From the NCBI GenBank assembly GCA_036826635.1, contig DAISVY010000002.1, forward strand, positions 1 to 64,000: 64,000 bases of DNA. The letters are read 5' to 3'. Every line of letters starts with the position of its first letter. The first letter of the stretch is position 1. This DNA comes from DAISVY01 sp036826635 (GTDB taxonomy: Bacteria > Zixibacteria > MSB-5A5 > GN15 > FEB-12). Below are positions 25,641 to 35,392 of the stretch, piece after piece. The position numbers were made by a program, and so were the translations under genes. Below the pieces are notes generated by a model, which was not told the origin of the DNA, did no database searches, and was given only the letters and a program-made list of their open reading frames with translations.

Positions 25641-26924
25641 ATGACCAACATCACTACAACACAAAATAAGGTTACTTGCTTCTCCACTACTTCGGACAGG
25701 CAGATTCTGGATTTTGAACACACGTTCGGCGCCAATCACTATGGCCGGCTGGGACTGGTCGTCCGTCAAACGGAAGGCTGCTGGCTGACAAGTATGGACG
25801 GCAGGAAGTACTTAGACTGCCTGGCGGCCTACTCGGCGGCCAACCAGGGTCACCATAATCCTCGAATCGTCAAGGCTATGAAAGACGCGCTTGACGGCCA
25901 CTATGCTTCGGTGATTTCCAACGTCGTGTATACGGATGCGCTGGGAGAATTCCTCAAGAAAGCCAGTACGCTGCCGCCGCAACTCGGACCCCGTTTCGGG
26001 AATAACGGCAACAAGACGATGCCGAAAAACGGCGGTGTCGAATCGGTAGAGACGGCTCTCAAGTTGGGACGGTGCTATGGCTACATGGCCAAGAACATAC
26101 CCGACGGTCAGCAGGAAATAATCGTGTGTGGCAACAATTTCCATGGTCGTACCATAACGGCTATATCCTTCTCCAGTTCGCAGAAATATAAAGAAGGATT
26201 CGGCCCTCTGACTCCGGGTTTTGTCATTACCGAATATGGCAACGTAGAAGCAGTGAAAAACGCCATTAACAAAAACACCTGTGCCATGCTGGTCGAACCG
26301 ATGCAGGGCGAAGGCGGTATGTTCATACCTCCGGAAGGTTACCTGAAGAGCCTGCGGGAACTGGCCGACAAACACGACCTGATGCTGATCTTTGATGAAG
26401 TTCAGGTCGGCCTCGGTCGTACCGGCAAGATGTTCTGCTTTGAACACGAAAACGTGGTTCCCGACGCGCTTGTTCTCGGCAAGGCCATCTCCGGCGGGTT
26501 GGTACCGCTGTCGGTCATGATCACCAACTCCAAAATAATGGACATGGTGTTCCAACCGGGCCGTGACGGTTCCACTTACGGAGGTTATCCTCTGGCCAGT
26601 GTTGCCGGTTGTGCTGCTCTGGATACTATCATCGACGAAGACCTGCCGGCTCGGGCGGCCAAGATGGGCGCGATTCTCAAAAAGAAGATCGAAGACATCG
26701 CGGCTCGTTCCAAGCATGTCAAGGAAGTGCGGGGACGCGGCTTGTTTATCGGAATCGAAGTCAAGTCCGGCGACGCCATGGTGTATTGCCGCAAGCTGCT
26801 GGAGTTGGGCGTTCTGGCCAACGACAGCCACGGCCACACTATCCGCATCTCACCGCCGCTTATCATCACCGAGGAAGAGATCGACTACCTGGTCGAGCGG
26901 TTGGAAAAGGTACTGGTCGACTGA
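25641..26924 (+). CDS. rocD: Class III aminotransferase, ornithine aminotransferase-like
   Basis: PLP-dependent aminotransferase of 427 residues. The N-terminal block 'EHTFGANHYGRLGLVVRQTEG' followed by 'YLDCLAAYSAANQGHHNPRIV' is the ornithine-aminotransferase type. 'FDEVQVGLGRTGKMFCFEHENVVPDALVLGKAISGG' includes the PLP-contacting Asp and the Schiff-base Lys, and 'GSTYGGYPLASVAGCAAL' is also conserved. Ornithine + 2-oxoglutarate is the likely reaction, but other diamine or lysine substrates are possible. GGAGGG precedes the ATG, and a strong terminator follows the stop, so it is probably monocistronic. Confidence 0.85.
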   Translation: MTNITTTQNKVTCFSTTSDRQILDFEHTFGANHYGRLGLVVRQTEGCWLTSMDGRKYLDCLAAYSAANQGHHNPRIVKAMKDALDGHYASVISNVVYTDALGEFLKKASTLPPQLGPRFGNNGNKTMPKNGGVESVETALKLGRCYGYMAKNIPDGQQEIIVCGNNFHGRTITAISFSSSQKYKEGFGPLTPGFVITEYGNVEAVKNAINKNTCAMLVEPMQGEGGMFIPPEGYLKSLRELADKHDLMLIFDEVQVGLGRTGKMFCFEHENVVPDALVLGKAISGGLVPLSVMITNSKIMDMVFQPGRDGSTYGGYPLASVAGCAALDTIIDEDLPARAAKMGAILKKKIEDIAARSKHVKEVRGRGLFIGIEVKSGDAMVYCRKLLELGVLANDSHGHTIRISPPLIITEEEIDYLVERLEKVLVD

Positions 26925-26951
26925 TAACCGGTTTGCCGGTTCGCAATTCGC

Positions 26952-26982
26952 GGGCGGTTCCATTTGGGGAGCCGCCCTTTTT
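26952..26982 (+). terminator. Rho-independent terminator after the aminotransferase
   Basis: The stem GGGCGGTTCC pairs with GGAGCCGCCC (one G-T wobble) around a short loop. It is followed by TTTTT at 26978-26982, 28 bp after the stop codon. Confidence 0.85.
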
Positions 26983-27124
26983 ATTTCACGATCCGGTCGG
27001 TCAACATCGAAAGTCACCAAAGTATATCGCGGTCAGGGGAATTACCACCCCGATTATCGGAGTAACCGTATGGGGCCAACATGACTGTCAGCCCCAGTCG
27101 GTCAAAGAAGAAATCTTGTGCCGC

Positions 27125-29929
27125 TTACTTCAGCAGAATCATCTTGCGCGTCTGCATGTAGTCACCGGCCTTCATCCGATACAAATATATGCCGCTGGAT
27201 ACCTGCTGTCCGCTTTGGTTATCGCTGTACCAGTCGACCGTATACCAACCCGGGGCTTTATCGTCATCGACCAGCCGTTTTACCAATTGCCCGGTAATAT
27301 TGTAGATGGCAATCTCGACCGGCCCCCCGCACGGCAGGGCGTATTCGATGGTCGTCATCGGGTTAAACGGGTTCGGGTAGTTCTGCGAAAGCGAGTAATC
27401 GTCGGGAAGGTTACCGTGCTCGTTCTCTTCAACGTCGACATACTCGTTGATGGTCGTGTTGACCGTTCGGGCATGCTTGTCCGCCGCATATGCTTCAATC
27501 AATCGACAACCGGAACCCGTGTACTGCAACACGCGGCCGGAGATCATGTCGCACTCTCCCCTATTGGGTGACAGGAGCACTCTGGTCTGACCGTTTTCGA
27601 TGTTGTATGTGATGCCACACCCTGACGCCCCTGTACTGGGGGTCACCTCCCCCTCGAACACCAGCAACACAGCCCTTAGCGTATCTACCGTGAACACCTG
27701 TACCTGATGGTTCCCGGGATCATCAACGAAGTGCGCCGTGTTAGGTGACATACCGGTATCCGGAACCGGAGTAAGGCCGTCCCCGACTATGACAGCGTAA
27801 AGCCACACCAGATCGGCAAGAGTCAGCGGTTGACCGTCTTGATTCACATCTGAGGCACTAACAACACACTGCGAATCAAGCGATGAAAACGCGGACCAGC
27901 CTTCAACGAAGTAGTGCCGATACAACACATAGTCGACAATCTCATAAGCCACCCCGTTGCCGCTTATGTCCCCGGGACCGCAGGTGCCATCGTCAATAGT
28001 ATCAGCCACAACGATCTGCAATCCCCCATTGTAGAAGTCGATATGTCTAATGACCGATGGTCTCCCCGGTTCTACATCAAGACAATCCTCCTGTGCACCC
28101 AGGAATGTTGGAAATCCCACCGTGTCGCACTGGATCGGATCGGGATTGCCGTAGTCGTATACTTCATCCGAGATATACAACTCGAAACCAATGTGATTAG
28201 CCAGGGTATTATCACCACAGTCCATCCAGAAGAAGCGGACAGGTACAAACTGACCTTCCAGTTCCCGACTATTACTTACCAGGAAACGCAGGTGGAACAG
28301 CGACACCGGCAGAGTACCCACGTACGGGGTCGGCGACTGACAACCCGGGTGATACGGCCCGTTGTTGGTCTCGGCAATACCGATTACCCGTGTCTGGCCA
28401 CTTGGGCATGTGCTATCGCAATGACCGTCGGGGCCAAATCGATAGGTGAAGTATTCCCAACCACACTCGGTATAGATGTCACCCTTGATCACTTGCTGGA
28501 ATGCAAGTGCGCTGTTATCATAGCCAACGAGCAGATCGAAACAACCCAGTCCCAGAACCGGGTCAATCGTTTCAAGTGTGACAGGCAGATCATAAAACTG
28601 TCCCTGGATGACATCGTCGAGGTATCCTATGCGCACCTGATACTCATGCGTCGACACCCCGAAATGAATCTCGGTCGGCGCCATGATGCCCTCGGTGATT
28701 CCCGCCTGGGCTTCATCCAGAATGCCATAACCTGCATAGTCCAGGACCAACTCGCCACCGGTCCATGTTCTATACGAACCGGTCGCATAAAGACCAATGC
28801 GGGTGTGTTCACCATCGAATCGACTCCTACAACCGATACTCTGATCATGCGGCGCAATCTCGATCTGCCCCAGCATCTCCAGATACATCGGAATACCGTC
28901 GGGCACCTCCGGAGCAGTCACGGTAATGGTCCACGCTACCGTATCCTGAACGAATTGCACGGTAAAGTCAGCCACCGTATCCACAAGCTCGTCTGGGCTT
29001 AAATCACCCGCAATTACGTGGACGATGTATGACAGATCAGCGATATGCTGATAGTAACCGTCGCCGTTCGGATCGCAGGAATCGGCGCACTGGTCTTCCA
29101 ATTCCGTAAAGTATTTGGCTAAACACACGGCATCGGCCACTTCCCACTCAGCGCCATTGCCGTTGCAATCCCCGCGCAATACGGTCGTATCAAACGGCAA
29201 GAGGCCAACACCGCCGTTGTAAAAATCCACTCTCCTCACCCTTGTATAATCGACACTATCCGCTATACAGACGGTCGGAGCACCATGAAAAGTCGGCAGG
29301 GTGTCCTCGGCAGTCATAAGAGAACCGTCGTAATCGTAAACATAGCGGGACATATACAGACTATCCCCATCCGGAGCGCTGGCGAAAACATTATCGCCAC
29401 AGTCCATCCAGTAGAACCGCACCGGCAGAAACTGCCCGGCCAGTGTCCTGTCATCACTGACTAAGAAATGCAGTCGTGTCAATACAGCCGGCAAACTGTC
29501 GGGCAAATAACAGGATGGGTGATGCGGACCGTTATTGGTCTCGGCAATGCCAATAACCCGGACCAGACCGCCAGGGGAGGTGCTGTCGTAATCGCCATCC
29601 GGGCCGTAACGGTACGTGAAATACTCCCAACCGCAATCCGATTCAAGAGGCCCGCATTCCTCGGCATACGAAAAGCAAAGAGCTGCGGCATTCCAGGCGA
29701 AGAACAGATCGTAGCCGCTGAACTCCAGAGTACATTGCTCAAGAACGACATCCAGAATAGCTTCGGTGCCCTGAACAACGTCAAGTTCTTTTTCTATCCG
29801 CAGTTGTGCCGGATGACACTCGGCAGAGACAAGGTTGACATCAAGAGGCTTAGCTGAAAGCAAAGATGGTAAAGCAAGAAGCAGCCCGATAGCAATCAGC
29901 CTTAACACCAGAAATCGAGTATGGTTCAT
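27125..29929 (-). CDS. Exported surface protein with duplicated cohesin/dockerin-like modules and FlgD-like C-terminus
   Basis: The protein has 934 residues with a signal peptide (about 1-26). It contains two related halves. Each has a cohesin-like block that includes 'CGWEYFTYR(Y/F)GPDG', 'VIGIAETNNGP' and 'FWMDCGDN' (or 'YWMDCGDN'), and then a dockerin-like stretch ('GDCNGNGAEWEVADAV...DPNGDG' in the first; 'GDISGNGVAYEIVDYV...DVNQDG' in the second). The C-terminus ('SQNYPNPFNPMTTIEYALP...GIYLYRMKAG...RKMILLK') is the FlgD-like/type IX-style sorting module of FCB bacteria. It is probably cell-surface attached or secreted. The promoter upstream is near consensus. Confidence 0.85.
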   Translation of the reverse strand: MNHTRFLVLRLIAIGLLLALPSLLSAKPLDVNLVSAECHPAQLRIEKELDVVQGTEAILDVVLEQCTLEFSGYDLFFAWNAAALCFSYAEECGPLESDCGWEYFTYRYGPDGDYDSTSPGGLVRVIGIAETNNGPHHPSCYLPDSLPAVLTRLHFLVSDDRTLAGQFLPVRFYWMDCGDNVFASAPDGDSLYMSRYVYDYDGSLMTAEDTLPTFHGAPTVCIADSVDYTRVRRVDFYNGGVGLLPFDTTVLRGDCNGNGAEWEVADAVCLAKYFTELEDQCADSCDPNGDGYYQHIADLSYIVHVIAGDLSPDELVDTVADFTVQFVQDTVAWTITVTAPEVPDGIPMYLEMLGQIEIAPHDQSIGCRSRFDGEHTRIGLYATGSYRTWTGGELVLDYAGYGILDEAQAGITEGIMAPTEIHFGVSTHEYQVRIGYLDDVIQGQFYDLPVTLETIDPVLGLGCFDLLVGYDNSALAFQQVIKGDIYTECGWEYFTYRFGPDGHCDSTCPSGQTRVIGIAETNNGPYHPGCQSPTPYVGTLPVSLFHLRFLVSNSRELEGQFVPVRFFWMDCGDNTLANHIGFELYISDEVYDYGNPDPIQCDTVGFPTFLGAQEDCLDVEPGRPSVIRHIDFYNGGLQIVVADTIDDGTCGPGDISGNGVAYEIVDYVLYRHYFVEGWSAFSSLDSQCVVSASDVNQDGQPLTLADLVWLYAVIVGDGLTPVPDTGMSPNTAHFVDDPGNHQVQVFTVDTLRAVLLVFEGEVTPSTGASGCGITYNIENGQTRVLLSPNRGECDMISGRVLQYTGSGCRLIEAYAADKHARTVNTTINEYVDVEENEHGNLPDDYSLSQNYPNPFNPMTTIEYALPCGGPVEIAIYNITGQLVKRLVDDDKAPGWYTVDWYSDNQSGQQVSSGIYLYRMKAGDYMQTRKMILLK

Positions 29930-29970
29930 GGTTAAAGGCTCCGCTTAAGAGACAAAACAGGTAACTTTAT

Positions 29971-29998
29971 ATTATACCACAAAGTCCCCTATTGTCAA
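29971..29998 (-). promoter_or_regulatory. Consensus promoter of the cohesin/dockerin-like surface protein
   Basis: On the minus strand, TTGACA (29993-29998) and TATAAT (29971-29976) are both perfect matches with a 16-bp spacer, about 40 bp upstream of the ATG at 29929. The rest of the 327-bp gap up to 30256 shows nothing I can name. Confidence 0.75.
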
Positions 29999-30256
29999 GA
30001 GCCGACTCCGAGGCATCATCCGATTGATCATAACACCGGTCGCAAGGGCAACCTTATTCCGAAAAACAGTTTTCCCCGACCGGCGATGTGAGCACGTCAT
30101 TCCATGACAAATATAATGGCTCCAACCGTTTACCCGACTCTTTTCTCGTCGCGACTAAACCTGACAGAAACAGCCCACATATCCGCGAGACCCATTGGTA
30201 GTCCTTTTTCAGCAAACAGCCCTCCGAATCCGTAACTGTCCATATAGAGGAGTCTG

Positions 30257-31610
30257 TTGGAGATATTCGAAAACTTCTGGGCTCGAGCGGTTGATCTCGC
30301 CTGAGGGCCCTGGCTGGTTTACCTTCTGATCGGCGCCGGTATATACTTTACGCTGATCGGCCGTTTTATCTCTTTCCGCGATATCGGCCATGCTATCGGC
30401 ATTCTCAGAGGCAAATACGACGACCCCAACGACCCGGGCGAGATAACTCACTTTCAGGCTCTCTCTTCGGCGCTCTCGGCAACTATCGGCATCGGCAACA
30501 TCTCCGGCGTGGCTATCGCTATCACTGTCGGCGGCCCGGGAGCTATTTTCTGGATGTGGATAGCCGGACTGGTCGGCATGGCGACCAAGTTCTTCACCTG
30601 CACCCTGGCTATTCTTTATCGCAAGAAGGACGAGGACGGTATCGATCAGGGCGGACCGATGTATTACCTTGAAGTCGGTCTCGGCAAGTGGTCCAAACCG
30701 CTCTCGGTTGTTTTCGCCGTCTGTGGCATGATCGGTTGTCTGGCGCTTTTCCAGGTTAATCAACTCTCGGGGTTGCTGCACGCCGATTACAGCATTGATC
30801 GTCTGATCACGGGGGCGGGGTGTGGGGTGTATGGTGCTGGTCGGGTCGGTAATTCTGGGCGGAATTATCCGGGTCGGTCGGGTAACATCGCGCGTAGTCC
30901 CGGCCATGTTTGTCCTTTACCTTATATCCTCACTGTACATAATCCTGAGCAATGCTGCGATAATCCCGGACGTTTTCGCATCCATCTTCAAGCTGGCGTT
31001 TGGAGGAAAAGCCGTGCTCGGGGGTGGAGCCGGTTTGGCCATGCGGGAGGTCATGATAACCGGTGTCCGGCGGGCGGCTTTCTCCAACGAAGCAGGAATC
31101 GGCACGGCCCCCATGGCTCACGGCGCAGCCAAAACTAAAGAACCGGTCCGCGAGGGGCTGATTGCCATGCTCGGTCCTTTTATCGACACCAACATCGTCT
31201 GTACTCTGACTGCTCTGCTCATTCTCAGTACCGGTGTGGGTGTAACCGACGATGGCATAGTGATGACCGCCAATGCCTTCACGTCGGTGCTGGGCAGCGG
31301 CGGGCGTTATGTGTTCACGGTCATAATCGCCTTGTTCTCGATCTCTACCATGATTTCTTATTCTTACTATTCGCTCAAGTGTGCCCGTTATCTTTTCGGC
31401 AAGCGATTCGGCGGATACTATGTTTATATCTATCTGGTCAGCCTGCCTTTTGCGGCCTGGCTGGGTCAGGACACGGTTATTAACATCCTTGATACGGCTT
31501 TTGCCATAATGGCCGTTCCCACCCTGATCGGAGCCCTGCTTTTATCCCCCCGGGTGGTCGCCGCGCTGCGTACCTATACCGCTAAAATGGCCTCGGAACA
31601 GAAGTTATGA
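30257..31610 (+). pseudogene. Alanine or glycine:cation symporter (AGCS), disrupted by a stop and a frameshift
   Basis: With two corrections this reads as a 450-residue AGCS-family sodium-coupled amino-acid symporter, which is the normal length. GAGGAG precedes a TTG at 30257. Codon 16 is TGA (30302-30304) exactly where the family has Trp in 'WGP'; the protein continues 'GPWLVYLLIGAGIYFTLIG...GGPGAIFWMWIAGLVGMATKF'. The frame then shifts by +1 in the G-rich stretch 30811-30820. It resumes as 'VLVGSVILGGIIRVGRV...FSNEAGIGTAPMAHGAA...FIDTNIVCTLTALLIL' to the stop at 31610. Removing one G restores the frame. Probably a recent pseudogene, or two consensus errors. Confidence 0.8.
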
Positions 31611-31711
31611 TGGACTAACTTCGGCAATGCAGCCCAGTAAGGTCTTGTTAATCAACAGGGCAATAACGCAGGGGCGCAAAGAATAAGCCGACTTCTTCGA
31701 TCCACATGAAC

Positions 31712-31740
31712 TTGACGAGCTTTCGAACGTATGGTATATT
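31712..31740 (+). promoter_or_regulatory. Promoter of the KamA-family gene
   Basis: TTGACG (31712-31717) and TATATT (31735-31740) are separated by 17 bp, 140 bp upstream of the start codon. Confidence 0.6.
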
Positions 31741-31880
31741 ATAGTTAAGAGCAGATTGACTGGAAGAGTATCTGCCCGCTCTGCTGGATATCTGTCCACC
31801 CTGGCATCTTGAGTGTTCGTTGTTTGGTCTCTCGGGTTGCCGACTTTCCTGAGCTCTCCGATTGCGAAAGGAGGCGTAGC

Positions 31881-33026
31881 ATGGCTAAAGTCCGCTACAT
31901 CACAGACATAGAGGGCGTTGGACAGCTTACCGACAAGGAACGTCGGGAATTAAAGCCTGTTACCGAGAAGTATGCGTTTCGAGCAAACGATTATTACCTT
32001 GGGCTTATCGACTGGTCTGATCCCAACGACCCTATCCGCAAAATAATAATCCCGCAAGTTGCTGAGTTGCAGTCGTTTGGCGACCTTGATGCATCGGGCG
32101 AGGGGACCAACTACGTTGCCCCCGGCTGCCAGCATAAATATCCGTTCACGGCTCTGCTGTTGTGCAATGAGGTCTGCGGGGGCTTCTGCCGCTTCTGTTT
32201 CCGCAAGCGACTATTCATGGAAGGTAACGAAGAAGCCGTTCTGGATACCGGCCCGGGGATAGATTATATCCGCCGTAACAGCCAGATCACCAACGTATTA
32301 CTGACCGGAGGCGACCCCCTTTTTCTGTCCACGCGGCGTCTGGAAGAAATCCTGAAAGCCCTCAGGGAAATTCCCCACGTGCGTATCATCCGCATCGGCA
32401 CCAAGATGCCCGCGTTCAATCCCTATCGTATTATCAGCGATCCCGAACTGCCGGCCATGCTTCTGCGCTACAGCACAAGGGAAAAACGCATCTACCTGAT
32501 GGTACATTTCAACCATCCTCAGGAGCTGTCCGATACCGCTCTGCAGGGTCTTGATATGCTGATGAAATCCGGGGTCGTCCTTACCAACCAGTCACCGATT
32601 ATTCGCGGCCTCAACGATGACCCGGATGTACTGGCGGAGTTGATGCGCAAGCTCTCGTTTGTCGGAATCCCCCCGTATTATTTCTTCCAGTGTCGACCGA
32701 CGGAAGGCAACGAGCCGTTTGAACTGTCACTGACGGATGCCTACGCAGCATTGGAAGAGGCCAAGAAGCAGGTCAGCGGTCTGGCCAAACGCGCCCGTTT
32801 GGTCATGTCGCACGAGTCCGGCAAAATCGAGATGGTAGGTCTCACCGCACACCACATTTACCTGCGCTACCATCGAGCCCGGAATCCGCTGGACGAAGGC
32901 CATTTCATGATGTTCCACCGGGATGACGACGCATACTGGCTCGACGATCTGGTGCCGGTGGAGCGAACACCGCATCCCGTGCGGAGATACGGACACCGCG
33001 AGCATCACGCTATCGGACCGGAATGA
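31881..33026 (+). CDS. KamA-family radical SAM protein (lysine 2,3-aminomutase-like)
   Basis: The ATG at 31881 follows AAAGGAGG and gives 381 residues. The radical SAM triad is in 'CGGFCRFCFRKRLF', followed by 'NVLLTGGDPLFLSTRRLEEIL', 'IRIGTKMPAFNPYRI' and 'VVLTNQSPIIRGLNDDPDVL', all typical of the lysine 2,3-aminomutase family. The C-terminal PLP-lysine region ('YFFQCRPTEGNEPFELSL') differs from classical KamA, so the substrate could be something other than free lysine (compare EpmB). It is a single gene with its own promoter. Confidence 0.85.
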   Translation: MAKVRYITDIEGVGQLTDKERRELKPVTEKYAFRANDYYLGLIDWSDPNDPIRKIIIPQVAELQSFGDLDASGEGTNYVAPGCQHKYPFTALLLCNEVCGGFCRFCFRKRLFMEGNEEAVLDTGPGIDYIRRNSQITNVLLTGGDPLFLSTRRLEEILKALREIPHVRIIRIGTKMPAFNPYRIISDPELPAMLLRYSTREKRIYLMVHFNHPQELSDTALQGLDMLMKSGVVLTNQSPIIRGLNDDPDVLAELMRKLSFVGIPPYYFFQCRPTEGNEPFELSLTDAYAALEEAKKQVSGLAKRARLVMSHESGKIEMVGLTAHHIYLRYHRARNPLDEGHFMMFHRDDDAYWLDDLVPVERTPHPVRRYGHREHHAIGPE

Positions 33027-33132
33027 GGCCCCGGTTTTTAGTGCCGCCGGTATCGTGCGGCGTTCGAGCAATGACCCTGATCACCATTGCGTTTGCTTTC
33101 CCGGCCGTATAAACCCCGCGCCGTTGTTTTGT

Positions 33133-33161
33133 TTGTGACAGCAGGCCCGTCTGCCTATAAT
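33133..33161 (+). promoter_or_regulatory. Putative promoter of the dicarboxylate symporter gene
   Basis: TTGTGA (33133-33138) and a perfect TATAAT (33156-33161) are separated by 17 bp, 44 bp upstream of the GTG start. Confidence 0.6.
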
Positions 33162-33204
33162 AACGAACAGCATTAGATACGCCTATCAACGGGGATACAA
33201 CAAA

Positions 33205-34434
33205 GTGAACAAGCAATCCGGTAATATCATCCTGCTGGCGATGATCGGCGGGGCGGTACTGGGCGTCCTGGGGGGCTTTTTCCTGCCCGAGATCATGCTC
33301 GCGGTGAGTTTTCTCGGCACTATCTTCCTCAACTCGCTCAAAATGGTCGTTGTCCCGCTCGTAGTGGCTTCGATGATCGTCGGGGTTACGTCGCTTGGCG
33401 ATGTCCGCACCCTGGGCAGGACCGGCGGCAAGACTATCGCTTACTATCTCCTGACGACCGGTTGCTCGGTTCTGGTCGGGCTGATTCTGGTAAATATAAT
33501 ACGACCCGGCTCGGGGCTGGAAATGTGGGCCGCGACGGTCCCGGATTTCGTCAGCGAGAGCCAGAGTAAGACCCTTGTCGACGTGCTGGTCGGTCTTATT
33601 CCCGAAAACGTGATTGAAGCCGCCGCCGAAGGACGGATACTGCCGCTGATTGTCTTTTCTCTTCTTTTCGGAGGCGTCCTGTCCGCTATCGGGGAAAAAG
33701 GAGAACCGGTGGTGGCGCTATTCGAAGGGATCAATCTGGCCATGATGAAGATTGTTCATCTTATTATATATTTCGCCCCTATCGGAGTCATGGCCCTCAT
33801 CGGCGGCATCGTGGCCGAGAAACACGATTCGCTCGATCAACTGGCCTCGGGGCTTGGGTTGTATTCGCTAACGGTCATACTGGGTCTGCTTGTGCATGGC
33901 CTGATAACTCTGCCGCTTTTGCTCACCTTCCTGGGGAAGAAACGACCGTGGGAGTATTTCGTAAACGTCGGAGAGGCTCTCACCACGGCTTTCACCACCG
34001 CTTCATCCTCGGTGGCCCTGCCGATTACGATGGAAGCGGTCGAGGAAAAGAATAAAGTCGACCGCCGGGCGGCATCGTTCGTTCTGCCTCTCGGTGCGAC
34101 TATCAATATGGACGGAACTGCCCTCTATGAAGCGGTGGCGGCCATGTTCATCGCCCAGATTTCGGGAATCGATCTTTCTTTCGGTCAGCAGGTTATCGTA
34201 TTCCTGACAGCCACCCTGGCCTCTATCGGGGCGGCCGCCATCCCCCACGCGGGGACGGTTATGATGGTCATCGTGCTGGCCGCCGTTAATTTGCCTCTGG
34301 AAGGAATCGGACTCATCTTTGCCGTCGACTGGTTCCTGGATCGATGCCGCACCACCGTCAATGTGTGGGGCGACTCGGTAGGGGCGGCCGTCATTGCTCA
34401 GACCAAAGAGATGAAATCCGCCGATACGGCGTAG
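33205..34434 (+). CDS. Dicarboxylate/amino acid:cation symporter (DAACS family)
   Basis: Inner-membrane symporter of 409 residues of the GltP/DctA family, importing glutamate, aspartate or C4-dicarboxylates with Na+ or H+. Motifs include the serine-rich 'TAFTTASSSVALPITMEAVEE', the TM7 signature 'LPLGATINMDGTALYEAVAAMFIAQ', the hairpin-2 'ATLASIGAAAIPHAGTVMM' and the TM8 'VDWFLDRCRTTVNVWGDSVGAAVI'. It starts with GTG. A terminator follows directly. Substrate choice between glutamate and dicarboxylate is not decidable here. Confidence 0.92.
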   Translation: MNKQSGNIILLAMIGGAVLGVLGGFFLPEIMLAVSFLGTIFLNSLKMVVVPLVVASMIVGVTSLGDVRTLGRTGGKTIAYYLLTTGCSVLVGLILVNIIRPGSGLEMWAATVPDFVSESQSKTLVDVLVGLIPENVIEAAAEGRILPLIVFSLLFGGVLSAIGEKGEPVVALFEGINLAMMKIVHLIIYFAPIGVMALIGGIVAEKHDSLDQLASGLGLYSLTVILGLLVHGLITLPLLLTFLGKKRPWEYFVNVGEALTTAFTTASSSVALPITMEAVEEKNKVDRRAASFVLPLGATINMDGTALYEAVAAMFIAQISGIDLSFGQQVIVFLTATLASIGAAAIPHAGTVMMVIVLAAVNLPLEGIGLIFAVDWFLDRCRTTVNVWGDSVGAAVIAQTKEMKSADTA

Positions 34435-34443
34435 AGTAAAAAA

Positions 34444-34473
34444 AACGGCAGGGTGATTCGCCCTGCCGTTTAT
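34444..34473. terminator. Bidirectional terminator
   Basis: AACGGCAGGG (34444-34453) pairs with CCCTGCCGTT (34461-34470) around a 7-base loop. A run of A before and T after the stem allow use in both directions. It lies between the convergent symporter (ends 34434) and the DUF3078-like gene (ends 34489). Confidence 0.85.
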
Positions 34474-34488
34474 TGCGTGACCCGTTGC

Positions 34489-35382
34489 TTATATCAGCTT
34501 AAAGACAAAACCGATCCCCAGAGTCTCTTTGAACCGCGTCTTGCGGCTGACCTGTTTGTCGTAGAGCACCTGGGTATAGAAATTGACCGAAATTATCTTG
34601 GTGATCGAAGCATTGACAATGTTTTCCCAGTTGATATCGACCGCTTTCCAGTCGTTCTCATACTCGGTCCCTTCCACGTCATCCTTCTCCGAGAAGAACA
34701 ACGCTTTGAAAAGCGTCAGCTTGCCGGTGTACTGAAGACGTTCATTGATCGTGAGAACAACGTCAGTGACCGATTCGAGACCTCCGTCGGTAACCGTCTC
34801 GGTCTCGGTGTTCAGGACGGCACTGTCGATAATGTTCTTGGTGATAATCTGTCTCAGAGCCAGTCCCAGACGACTGAACACCTGATCTTCATCTTTCTCG
34901 TAAAACCGTCGGGAAATACCGGCCGACTCGGTCAGTTTCAACGGGCTCAGATACCGTTTCTTGGCGTTTACGGAAGCATCAAGAAACTGCGACTCAACGC
35001 GAAAAGCCGCGAACGGATCGACATAGCCGTGCACGGTGAAGCATCCGACGTTTTCCCAGTCGATAAGATCGGTGGATTTCTTGGGTTTTTCCCAGTCCTT
35101 GTCCTCGTTCTGGGTCATGGTTTGCCCGAAGGACATCTTCAGGGTCGACTGAAAATCGAACCATTCCACCAGTTGCTTCCGGGCCGAACCCTGCAGGTTG
35201 CTTACCCAACTGAACGAGCCGGCTTCGCCACCCACCCAGGAATCGGAGTAGGCCGTCTGCGTGGTAGTGAAATCCGTCGTCAGCGATGTCTTCCAGCCCG
35301 TCGCAGAGCTGTCCTGAGCTGCAACCGGTAGAGCCAGGGCAAGCGATGTTATAATCAAAATCAAAACACGCCAGTTTCGCAT
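34489..35382 (-). CDS. DUF3078-like outer-membrane beta-barrel protein
   Basis: The start at 35382 follows GGGAGG and gives 297 residues with a signal peptide ('MRNWRVLILIITSLALALPVAAQ'). The rest shows alternating beta-strand patterns and ends 'GIGFVFKLI'. The N-terminal block 'GWKTSLTTDFTTTQTAYSDSWVGGEAGSFSWVSNLQGSARKQ' is like the DUF3078 family of FCB bacteria, presumed outer-membrane barrels. It lies 10 bp downstream of mscS on the same strand, so the two may share a transcript. Confidence 0.75.
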   Translation of the reverse strand: MRNWRVLILIITSLALALPVAAQDSSATGWKTSLTTDFTTTQTAYSDSWVGGEAGSFSWVSNLQGSARKQLVEWFDFQSTLKMSFGQTMTQNEDKDWEKPKKSTDLIDWENVGCFTVHGYVDPFAAFRVESQFLDASVNAKKRYLSPLKLTESAGISRRFYEKDEDQVFSRLGLALRQIITKNIIDSAVLNTETETVTDGGLESVTDVVLTINERLQYTGKLTLFKALFFSEKDDVEGTEYENDWKAVDINWENIVNASITKIISVNFYTQVLYDKQVSRKTRFKETLGIGFVFKLI

Positions 35383-35392
35383 TGTTTCCTCC

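Noticed and set aside
30257..31610. UGA read as tryptophan or selenocysteine in the AGCS gene
   Set aside because: Many intact genes here use TGA as stop, often overlapping the next start; the same gene also has a frameshift, so inactivation is simpler.
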